Shown here piece by piece: positions 29,553 to 36,425 of a stretch of 64,000 bases of DNA. Under the pieces are notes generated by a model, which was not told the origin of the DNA, made no database searches, and was given only the letters and a program-made list of their open reading frames with translations. The stretch comes from Amycolatopsis sp. NBRC 101858 (GTDB lineage Bacteria > Actinomycetota > Actinomycetes > Mycobacteriales > Pseudonocardiaceae), in assembly GCF_030269325.1 (NCBI RefSeq), contig NZ_BSTD01000002.1, forward strand, positions 1,178,001-1,242,000. Reading direction: 5' to 3'. Every line of letters begins with the position of its first letter. Positions within the stretch are counted from its first letter, which is position 1. The translations under genes and the position numbers were made by a program.

Positions 29553-32411
29553 ATGCTCGATCCCGTGATTCCCCCGCAGCCGAACCCGGCGACCACGACG
29601 CTCCCGCCCACCTGGTGGGCGGCGGCGCTGACCACGCAGGAGCGGCGTCCGGACGGCGTCCGCCCCGCGTGGGTGGACTTCGCCGAGACGGCGCTCACGT
29701 CGGCCCGGCCCGCCGCTCCGGCGACCGGTCCGGACTGGCGCACCGCGTTCGCCGCGGTGTTCCGCCCCTTCACCGACGCGGCCCGCGCCGCGATCGCCGG
29801 CGCCGCAGCGGCTTCGCCCGCCGTCGACGCCACCGCGATCGCCGGCGGGTGCGCCGCGGGGCTGGGTCACCAGCTCGCCGGGCTCGCCGCCCGCACGCTG
29901 GTGCTGGAACTCGGCCGGGCCCGCCGCGCGGAGCTCCTCACGGGGGAAACGCCGGAAGCGCGGTTCGCCGGCTTCGTCCGGCAGACCGGCACCCCGGCCG
30001 GGCTCACCGACCTGCTGCACCGCTACCCCGTGCTCGCCCGGCTCGCCGCGCAGGCTTCGCTGCACGCGATCGAGTCGGTCACCGAACTGCTCGACCGCTT
30101 CACCGCCGACCGTGCCGACCTCGCCGCGTTCATCGGCGCCGAGCCCGGCACGCTGGTCGAGATCAGCGGCGGCACCGGGGACGCCCACCAGCGCGGCCGC
30201 TCGGTCCGCGAGCTGCGGTTCGCCGGCGGCGCGCGCGTCATCTACAAGCCCCGCCCGCTCGACCTGCACGCGGCGTTCACCGGCCTGGTGGAGTGGCTCA
30301 ACCCGCGCGTGCCCGGCCTCGAGCTGCGCACGGTCGACGTCCTGGTGCGCCCCGGCTACGGCTGGCTGCGCTTCGTCGAGCACCGGCCGTGCGCCGACCT
30401 CACCGAGGTGGACCGGTTCTACCGCCGCCAGGGCGTGCTGCTCGCCCTGCTGCACGCCCTCGACGGCACCGACGTGCACTTCGAGAACATCATCGCCGCC
30501 GGCGACCAGCCCGTGCTGATCGACATCGAAACGCTCTTCCAGCCGGTGCTGCCGGCCGAAGAGACCGAGGTCGACCCCGCTTCCGAGCTGCTCGCGCGGT
30601 CGGTGCACCGGACGCTGCTGCTGCCGCAGATGATCGTCGGCGAGCACGGCGCGGTCGACATCTCCGGCCTCGGCGGCGGCCGCGCGGCGGGCCCGGCGCT
30701 GACCCGCGTCGACTGGCTCGACGCCGGCACCGACCGGATGCGGCTGACCCGGGTGCCCGGCGGGGTCGGCACCGGCGTCAACCGGCCGACCCTCGGCGGC
30801 GTCGACGTCGAACCGGCCGAGCACGGGGCCGCGCTGCTGGCCGGGTTCCGCGCCGGCTACGACGCGATCGCCGCCGGTGCGGCGGAGTTCACCGCCCTGC
30901 TGGACCGCTGCGCCGGCGCGGGGATCCGCGTCCTGGTGCGCCCGACCAGCTTCTACACGCGGCTGCTCGACGAGACCACGCACCCGTCGCTGCTGGCCGG
31001 CGCCGACGCCCGCGACGACGCGTTCGGGCTGCTGCACGACGACAGCACCGACGACGTCCGCCGCGGCCTCGTCGCCGCCGAGCTCACCGACCTGTGGGCG
31101 GGCGACGTCCCGATGTTCATCGGCCGGCCCGGATCCGCGGACCTCTGGGACGCCGACGGGAACCGCCTCCCCGGGCTCCTGGGCGAACCGCCGCTGACGA
31201 CGGTCCGCGCGAAGGTCGCCGGGATGACCACGATCGACCGCCGCGACCAGGAGTGGCTGATCTCCGCGGCGCTGGCGACCCGCCCGGCGGCCGAGACGCA
31301 CGCGGGCACCGGGGTCACCGACCGGGTCCTGCCGAGCAAGAGCCCCGAGCCCGCGCACCTGCTTTCGGCGGCGTGCGGGGTCGCCGACGCGATCATCGCC
31401 CGGGCGTCCTCGGCCGGCGGCCGGGTCAACTGGGTGGGCCTGGAGCTCGTCGACGAGAAATACTGGACCGTGCTGCCGATGGGCGCCGGGCTCGGCGAGG
31501 GCTACACCGGCGTCGCGCTGTTCCTCGCGCAGCTGGCCGAGCTGACCGGCATCGACCGCTACCGCGACCTGGCCGGGAAGGCGCTTTCCGGCCTGCCGTG
31601 GCTGGTGTCGGCGCTGGAGGCCGACCCGGAGCTCGCCGCCGCGGCCGGGCCCGGCGGGCTGCTGGGGCTCGGCGGCGTCGCCTACGCCACGGCCCGGCTC
31701 GCCCGGCTGCTCGACCGCCCGGACCTGCTCGACCTGACCGCTCGCACGGTCGCGGTCATGCCCGCCCCGACGCCCGAGACGTCGCCGCGCTACACCACCG
31801 GCCTGGCCGGCGGCCTGGTCGCGCTGCGCTCGGTGGCCACCCAGACCGGGCTCGCCGAAGCCACGCTGCTGGCCGCCGCCTACGCGGCCGAGCTCGCCGT
31901 CCGCTCCCTCGACCCCGACCTCGCCGACCCCGGGTTCGCGCACGGCGCGGCCGGCGTCGACTGGGCCCTCGCCGGCTACCCGCGCGAGACGGCGACCCTG
32001 CCGCCCGCGAAGGCCGCCACCGGGCACGGATGGTGTTCCGGCCTGGCCGGGCAGGTGCTGGCCTACGCCGGCCAGCCCGCGGTGCTCGGCGGCCTCGACG
32101 AGCAGGTCGCGGCCCTCGCCGCCCAGGACCCGCTGCGCGACCTGAGCCTCTGCCACGGCGAAACCGGCATCACCGACGTTCTCGGCTTCCTCGCCGACAC
32201 CGGGCACCTCGGCGCCGCCGCCGCGGTCGCCACCCGCACCGGGCAGCTGCTCACCGCCGTCGAACAGGACGGCGCGCGCTGCGGCACCCCCGACGGCGTC
32301 CCGTCCCCCGGCCTGCTGACCGGCCTGGCCGGCATCGGCTACGGCCTGCTGCGCCTGGGCTTCGGCCCCCGCGTCCCGTCCGCCCTGCTCCTGCAACCCC
32401 CGACCCGCTGA
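29553..32411 (+). CDS. lanM: Class II lanthipeptide synthetase LanM
   Basis: A 952-residue bifunctional enzyme that phosphorylates and dehydrates Ser/Thr in a precursor peptide and normally adds Cys thiols to the resulting dehydro residues. The N-terminal two thirds is the kinase-like dehydratase domain: IYKPRPLDLH with Lys232, TDVHFENII around residue 306, and VLIDIETLFQP around residue 324. The C-terminal third is the LanC-like cyclase with repeated glycine-rich GEGYTG and GLAGG helices. Its zinc ligands are intact, Cys in GHGWCSG (about residue 829) and Cys-His in LCHGETG (about residue 867). Length is normal and no inactivating change is visible. Three precursor-like genes follow directly. 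All lack Cys, so thioether formation within these peptides is impossible. No LanT transporter/protease gene is in the window. Confidence 0.95.
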   Translation: MLDPVIPPQPNPATTTLPPTWWAAALTTQERRPDGVRPAWVDFAETALTSARPAAPATGPDWRTAFAAVFRPFTDAARAAIAGAAAASPAVDATAIAGGCAAGLGHQLAGLAARTLVLELGRARRAELLTGETPEARFAGFVRQTGTPAGLTDLLHRYPVLARLAAQASLHAIESVTELLDRFTADRADLAAFIGAEPGTLVEISGGTGDAHQRGRSVRELRFAGGARVIYKPRPLDLHAAFTGLVEWLNPRVPGLELRTVDVLVRPGYGWLRFVEHRPCADLTEVDRFYRRQGVLLALLHALDGTDVHFENIIAAGDQPVLIDIETLFQPVLPAEETEVDPASELLARSVHRTLLLPQMIVGEHGAVDISGLGGGRAAGPALTRVDWLDAGTDRMRLTRVPGGVGTGVNRPTLGGVDVEPAEHGAALLAGFRAGYDAIAAGAAEFTALLDRCAGAGIRVLVRPTSFYTRLLDETTHPSLLAGADARDDAFGLLHDDSTDDVRRGLVAAELTDLWAGDVPMFIGRPGSADLWDADGNRLPGLLGEPPLTTVRAKVAGMTTIDRRDQEWLISAALATRPAAETHAGTGVTDRVLPSKSPEPAHLLSAACGVADAIIARASSAGGRVNWVGLELVDEKYWTVLPMGAGLGEGYTGVALFLAQLAELTGIDRYRDLAGKALSGLPWLVSALEADPELAAAAGPGGLLGLGGVAYATARLARLLDRPDLLDLTARTVAVMPAPTPETSPRYTTGLAGGLVALRSVATQTGLAEATLLAAAYAAELAVRSLDPDLADPGFAHGAAGVDWALAGYPRETATLPPAKAATGHGWCSGLAGQVLAYAGQPAVLGGLDEQVAALAAQDPLRDLSLCHGETGITDVLGFLADTGHLGAAAAVATRTGQLLTAVEQDGARCGTPDGVPSPGLLTGLAGIGYGLLRLGFGPRVPSALLLQPPTR

Positions 32412-32463
32412 GCCCCTGATCCGCACCCGTCCCCACCGTCCCGCCCTGAGGAGAGAACGACCG

Positions 32464-32643
32464 ATGCCCGAAACCACCGCCGAGACCGTCGAAGCCACCG
32501 TCGGTGCCCTGGTGCTCCCCCGCGCGAACCGCCGCGGTGCCCGCAACCAGGCGCTGGCCGGCACCCGGCCCCGGCTCTCCGGGATGACCCTCGAGACGCT
32601 CGGTGGCCCCACCGTCGTCACCAACGGCACCTTCGCCCTCTGA
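32464..32643 (+). CDS. Putative LanM precursor peptide 1 (Cys-free)
   Basis: A 59-residue peptide beginning MPETTAETVEATVG, with a GAGGAGA ribosome site at 32449. It aligns with the two following peptides over an LP-x-x-x-R-x-GARN-x-AL-x-G-x-x-x-R-L-S block: here LPRANRRGARNQALAG. The C-terminal part, SGMTLETLGGPTVVTNGTFAL without its first residues, carries Thr at many positions and no Cys or Lys. Its location 52 bases after lanM, in the same orientation, makes it a likely substrate. The leader/core boundary is not obvious, because the family has no double-glycine (GG/GA) site with a clear core after it. No function is known to me. Confidence 0.75.
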   Translation: MPETTAETVEATVGALVLPRANRRGARNQALAGTRPRLSGMTLETLGGPTVVTNGTFAL

Positions 32644-32688
32644 CGTCCGTCCCCTGCCCCGATTGCGACAGAAAGCGGAGAACACGCC

Positions 32689-32871
32689 ATGAGCGAGTAC
32701 GACTTCACCGGCTCGGACAACCCCGTCGGCGACCCGACCCTCCCGGTGCCGACCCGGACCGGCGCCCGCAACCGCGCCCTCGCCGGCCGGACCGCGCGGC
32801 TGAGCCACAACGGCGCCGACACCCTGGACATCACCCCGGTCTTCACCGTCAGCATCGCGTTCCCCCAGTAG
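32689..32871 (+). CDS. Putative LanM precursor peptide 2 (Cys-free)
   Basis: A 60-residue peptide with a GGAG ribosome site about eleven bases upstream. N-terminal half MSEYDFTGSDNPVGDPTLP resembles peptide 3 closely and peptide 1 weakly. The shared block is RTGARNRALAGRTARLS, followed by the variable tail DTLDITPVFTVSIAFPQ. Six Ser/Thr residues follow GARN and could be dehydrated. There is no Cys. It lies 45 bases after peptide 1, so all three are probably on one transcript with lanM. Confidence 0.75.
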   Translation: MSEYDFTGSDNPVGDPTLPVPTRTGARNRALAGRTARLSHNGADTLDITPVFTVSIAFPQ

Positions 32872-32912
32872 CCGTTCCCGCCCCCAGCACTACCGAGAGT
32901 GGAGCCACCCGC

Positions 32913-33089
32913 ATGACCCAGCACGACTTCGCCGGCCCGGACAACCCGATCGGCGACTTGACCCTCCCCCGGACCTCCCGCACCGGCGCCCGCAACCACG
33001 CGCTGTCCGGCAAAACGGCGCGCGTGAGCCAGAACTCGCTGACCACGATGGACATCACGGTCGTCACGGGCGGCTTCACCGAACAGTGA
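32913..33089 (+). CDS. Putative LanM precursor peptide 3 (Cys-free)
   Basis: A 58-residue paralogue with GGAG about eight bases upstream. N-terminus MTQHDFAGPDNPIGDLTLP, shared block RTGARNHALSGKTARVS, and tail MDITVVTGGFTEQ. Nine Ser/Thr residues follow GARN; there is one Lys and no Cys. N-terminal halves of peptides 2 and 3 are near-identical while the tails differ, the pattern expected of a conserved recognition leader and diversified core. It ends 64 bases before the regulator gene. Confidence 0.75.
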   Translation: MTQHDFAGPDNPIGDLTLPRTSRTGARNHALSGKTARVSQNSLTTMDITVVTGGFTEQ

Positions 33090-33140
33090 GACACCGGGGC
33101 GTCGGTAATTCGACCTACGTCCGGATGTGGCCAGTCCGGT

Positions 33141-33146
33141 TATAGT
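33141..33146 (+). promoter_or_regulatory. -10 element TATAGT for a leaderless LAL-regulator transcript
   Basis: TATAGT ends seven bases before ATG 33154. Transcription would then start at or next to the A of the ATG, giving a leaderless mRNA. This supports 33154 rather than an in-frame GTG at 33127 as the start. No good -35 is visible. Confidence 0.5.
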
Positions 33147-33153
33147 GACCGCG

Positions 33154-36045
33154 ATGGGCATCCGGTCGACGCGTCTCATCGGACGCGACAGGGAGCTCGG
33201 CGCACTGTCCCAGGCTCTGGAGAAGGCCCGCACCGACCACGGTGGGGCCTTCTTCCTTGTCGGCGAAGGCGGGATCGGGAAGTCCCGGCTCGCCGCCGAC
33301 GTCGCCTCGCGGGCCCTGGCGACCGGGCTCCCGGTGCTACGCGGACGAGCCAGCTCGATCGGCCCGATGGTGCCGTTCCGGCCACTGGCCGAAGCCCTGC
33401 TTTCGCACTTCCGCGGCGGTCTCCCGCCCGCCGCGCCCGAGCTCGACCCGCTCGTGCCGGTGCTCGCCCGGCTCGTGCCCGACTGGTACCGCGGCGACCG
33501 GCCGCACGACAACGGGAACCTGCTCGTGCTGGCCGAAGCCGTGTTCCGGCTGCTGTCGGTGGCCGGTCGCGAAGGCGGCTGCCTGATCGTGCTGGAGGAC
33601 CTGCACAACGCCGACGCCGAGACCCTGTTCATCGTCGAGTACCTCGTCGACAACCTGGCGTCGAGCCGGGTCATGCTGATCGGCACCCTGCGCGGCGAGC
33701 CGGGCGAGGCGCTGCGGCTGGCGACCGCGGCGGCGCAGCGCTCGTCCAGCCACACCTTCGAACTGGCCCGGCTCGACGCCGAGCGCACCCGCGAGTTCGC
33801 GGCCGCCTGCCTGGAGACCGAGCCGGCCGCGGTCCCGGCCGCCGTCGCGAACCTGTTGTGGCAGAACAGCGAGGGCGTCCCGTTCGTCGTCGAGGAGCTG
33901 CTGCACGGCATGCTCGGCGACGGCCTGCTCGTCGGTGGGGCGGGCGGCTGGCAGGTCGTCGGCGAGCTGCAGGCCCGCGTGCCGGAGGCGCTGATCAGCA
34001 GCATCGCCACCCGCGTCGACGCACTCGGCTCGGACGGCGAGACGCTGCTTTCGGTGGCCGCCGTGCTGGGCCGGCGGTTCCCGCTGTCGGTCGTGCAGGC
34101 GGTGACCGACATGGACGACCGCATGCTGCACAACCACATCAGCGCGAGCGTCGCGGCGCACCTGGTCACCACCGACGAGACCACGCCCGGCTGGTACGCC
34201 TTCCGCCACCCGCTGACCGCCGAGGCCCTGCTGGCCCGGCTCGTGCCGTCGACGAAGGCGAACCTGGCGCGCCGGGCCGCCGACGCCGTCGAACTCCTGC
34301 ACCCCGGCCTGCCGGGCGAGCTGTGCGCGCTGGCCGCGGCGCTGCGGCTGACGGCGATGGACCACCCCGGCGCCGGCCGGCTGTTCGCCGAGGCCGGCCG
34401 CCGCGCGCTCGACGGCGGCGCGGCCGACACCGCGGTGACCATGCTGACCCGCGCCGTCGAGCTGCTGGCCGCGGCCGGCCCGGACGACCGCGCCGACGCC
34501 CTGGAGACCCTGCTGCACGCGCTCGGGCAGACCGGCCAGTTCGACCGGGCCGTCGAGTTCTCCGCCCGCTTCGCCGAGATCGGCCGTCTGGAACGGGCGG
34601 TCGACCTGCACATCCAGCTGGCGTGGGCGGCCTACATCGGCGGGCGGCACGACGAGTGCCTCAACCAGATCGAGCAGGCCCGCGCGCCGCTCGGCGGCGA
34701 GATCACCGAAGAGCAGAAGGCGGGGCTGGACGCCGTCGAAGCGACGCTGTGGCTGGACATCCCGGGCCCGGCGCACACCGAGCGGGCCCGGAAGCTGGCC
34801 GAGCAGGCGTGGGAGGTCGCCGAGCGCGCCGGAGTGCCGTTCGTGTCGTGCCAGGCGCTGCAGGTCCTCGGCATGGTGGCGCTGGAGACCGACCTCGCCG
34901 AAGCCGAGCGCTACCTGCAGCTGGCGCGGCGGCTGGCCGAACAGCACCAGCTGACGCACCTGCGCACCCAGGTGCTCGTGCGGCTCGGCGGGCACCGGAT
35001 GCTGGCCGAGGGCGACGTCCGCACGTTCGACCTGGCCCGCGCGGAGGCCCAGCGCACCGGCGCGATCACGCTGACCTGCGCGGTCGACGCGAGCCGCGCG
35101 GTGCACGCGGCGATGCGCGGCGAGTTCGCGCAGGCCGACACGATCCTCGACGAGAACCTCGCGGTGCTCGGCCGGCTCGGCCTGGTCGCGCTGCTGCAGT
35201 ACACGCACATGACGCGCGCGATGGTGGCCGCCCACCAGGCGGACCGGCCGCGGATGGACCGCGCGCTCGAGGACTTCCGCACGGCGGGCGGCACCGGAGC
35301 ACAGGAGCTCGTCCTCAGCGTCGGGCTGGCCCAGGTGTTCTGTTCCCTGCTCGAGGAGGACGCCGAACGCGCCCGCCGCGAGCTGGACCAGGTGCTGGCC
35401 CTGGAGGAGCGGCAGCCGAGTCGCTTCCACCTGGCCGGCCAGCACGGCCTGCGGCTGCTGGTCGAGGCGCTGGACGGGACGGAGCCGGAGGTGACCCGGC
35501 CGCGGGCGGCGGTGAGCGGGATGCGCTGGAACCGCCAGTTCGTCCTGCTCGGCGACGCGGTCCGCCACGGCCGCGCGGGAGAACCGGAGCAGGCCGACGC
35601 GGCGGTGGCGGCGGCGATCGAGGCGGCGGCCCCGTTCCCGGTGAGCAGGCACCTGGGGCTGCGGATGGTGGCGGAGTCCGCCTCGGCCGACGGCTGGGGC
35701 GACCCGGTGACGTGGCTGAAAGAGGCCGAGGAGTACTTCCACCAGGCGGAGGTGACGGCGGTCGCGAGCGCGTGCCGCGGCCTGCTGCGCAAGATCGGCG
35801 CCCCGGTCGGCCAGCGCCGCACGGGCTCGGACCGCCTCCCGGCCACCTTGCGCTCGGCCGGGGTGACGGTGCGCGAGTACGAGGTGCTGCAGCTGCTGGC
35901 GGACAACATGGGCAACAAGGACATCGCCCGCCGGCTGCACATTTCGCCGCGCACGGTGGAGAAGCACGTGGCGAGCTTGATGGCGAAGTCGAACCTGCAG
36001 AACCGGGGCGAGCTGACGGAGTACGCGCGGAACACACCCCACTAG
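33154..36045 (+). CDS. LAL-type LuxR-family transcriptional regulator
   Basis: A 963-residue large ATP-binding regulator. The N-terminus carries a P-loop, GEGGIGKSR, near residue 35 and a Walker B-like block LIVLEDLHNADAET near residue 150, forming an AAA/STAND ATPase. The middle is long helical TPR-like sequence. The C-terminal ~65 residues are a LuxR helix-turn-helix (VREYEVLQLLADNMGNKDIA, then RRLHISPRTVEKHV). Such proteins activate secondary-metabolite operons in actinomycetes. Its position right after the lanM/precursor genes suggests it controls them, perhaps through the CCCCCATG repeats, but it could also act on the NRPS operon. Start 33154 is chosen from the -10 element just upstream. 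Confidence 0.93.
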   Translation: MGIRSTRLIGRDRELGALSQALEKARTDHGGAFFLVGEGGIGKSRLAADVASRALATGLPVLRGRASSIGPMVPFRPLAEALLSHFRGGLPPAAPELDPLVPVLARLVPDWYRGDRPHDNGNLLVLAEAVFRLLSVAGREGGCLIVLEDLHNADAETLFIVEYLVDNLASSRVMLIGTLRGEPGEALRLATAAAQRSSSHTFELARLDAERTREFAAACLETEPAAVPAAVANLLWQNSEGVPFVVEELLHGMLGDGLLVGGAGGWQVVGELQARVPEALISSIATRVDALGSDGETLLSVAAVLGRRFPLSVVQAVTDMDDRMLHNHISASVAAHLVTTDETTPGWYAFRHPLTAEALLARLVPSTKANLARRAADAVELLHPGLPGELCALAAALRLTAMDHPGAGRLFAEAGRRALDGGAADTAVTMLTRAVELLAAAGPDDRADALETLLHALGQTGQFDRAVEFSARFAEIGRLERAVDLHIQLAWAAYIGGRHDECLNQIEQARAPLGGEITEEQKAGLDAVEATLWLDIPGPAHTERARKLAEQAWEVAERAGVPFVSCQALQVLGMVALETDLAEAERYLQLARRLAEQHQLTHLRTQVLVRLGGHRMLAEGDVRTFDLARAEAQRTGAITLTCAVDASRAVHAAMRGEFAQADTILDENLAVLGRLGLVALLQYTHMTRAMVAAHQADRPRMDRALEDFRTAGGTGAQELVLSVGLAQVFCSLLEEDAERARRELDQVLALEERQPSRFHLAGQHGLRLLVEALDGTEPEVTRPRAAVSGMRWNRQFVLLGDAVRHGRAGEPEQADAAVAAAIEAAAPFPVSRHLGLRMVAESASADGWGDPVTWLKEAEEYFHQAEVTAVASACRGLLRKIGAPVGQRRTGSDRLPATLRSAGVTVREYEVLQLLADNMGNKDIARRLHISPRTVEKHVASLMAKSNLQNRGELTEYARNTPH

Positions 36046-36264
36046 CGGCGGCTCGGGCCGGCGGGGGCCTGGCCGCGAGGTGTCGATGGCGGCTTCGGGG
36101 ACGCCGGGTGGCCGGAATCCTCCATCGACGAGCACCGAGGGCCCCTGGCCGTGACGCGACCCCGACGGCGGAACCGTCGCCGGAGCTTCAGCCGGCGAAC
36201 CCGTTCCACCGTCGAACGAATTGCAACGCGCGACACCAGCTGCGGCGGCTCGATCCGGGCGGTA

Positions 36265-36294
36265 GTGCCCCGGCATTTTCGCTTGCCCGGGCAC
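36265..36294 (+). terminator. Possible terminator hairpin
   Basis: GTGCCCCGG and CCCGGGCAC form a nine-base stem with one mismatch around a 12-base loop. There is no downstream T-run, so it is only a weak candidate for ending the regulator transcript. Confidence 0.3.
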
Positions 36295-36355
36295 GCCCGG
36301 GGCCACCACCCGAACGTCCACATCGGACTCTCACCTGTTCACCCCCGATCAGACC

Positions 36356-36385
36356 TTGACGCGCGTGATGCGGGTCACGTAAATT
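36356..36385 (+). promoter_or_regulatory. Sigma70-type promoter TTGACG-N18-TAAATT
   Basis: TTGACG at 36356-36361 and TAAATT at 36380-36385 are separated by 18 bases, a good housekeeping-type promoter in otherwise very GC-rich DNA. It lies 40 bases upstream of the glycoside hydrolase start, and the AT-rich LacI-type site follows within ten bases. Confidence 0.65.
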
Positions 36386-36394
36386 ACTTGCTCA

Positions 36395-36408
36395 TTGAAT
36401 CGTTTCAA
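36395..36408 (+). promoter_or_regulatory. LacI-family operator TTGAATCGTTTCAA
   Basis: A 14-base inverted repeat with central CG and only one mismatched pair, matching the general LacI/GalR operator form. It starts ten bases after the -10 element, so bound repressor would block transcription initiation of the glycoside hydrolase gene. No LacI regulator gene is in the window. Confidence 0.65.
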
Positions 36409-36425
36409 TTCAGCTGGGGAGCTTC

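Larger units (their letters stand above)
36046..36425. other. Intergenic region between LAL regulator and glycoside hydrolase
   Basis: About 380 bases with no convincing gene. Short open frames on both strands have no recognisable family and no good ribosome site. It holds a possible terminator hairpin at 36265-36294 and, near its right end, a promoter with an overlapping LacI-type operator, listed separately. Confidence 0.6.

Noticed and set aside
33127-33153. GTG 33127 as the LAL regulator start
   Set aside because: The TATAGT element would lie inside the gene, and the ATG at 33154 immediately precedes the conserved IGRDREL N-terminus.
29541-34613. A 1690-codon minus-strand open frame across the lan region
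   Set aside because: It runs antisense through LanM, the precursors and the regulator, is low-complexity and has no family features.
36042-36323. A 93-codon minus-strand frame after the LAL regulator
   Set aside because: No ribosome site, no family resemblance, and Arg/Pro-rich composition typical of noncoding GC-rich frames.
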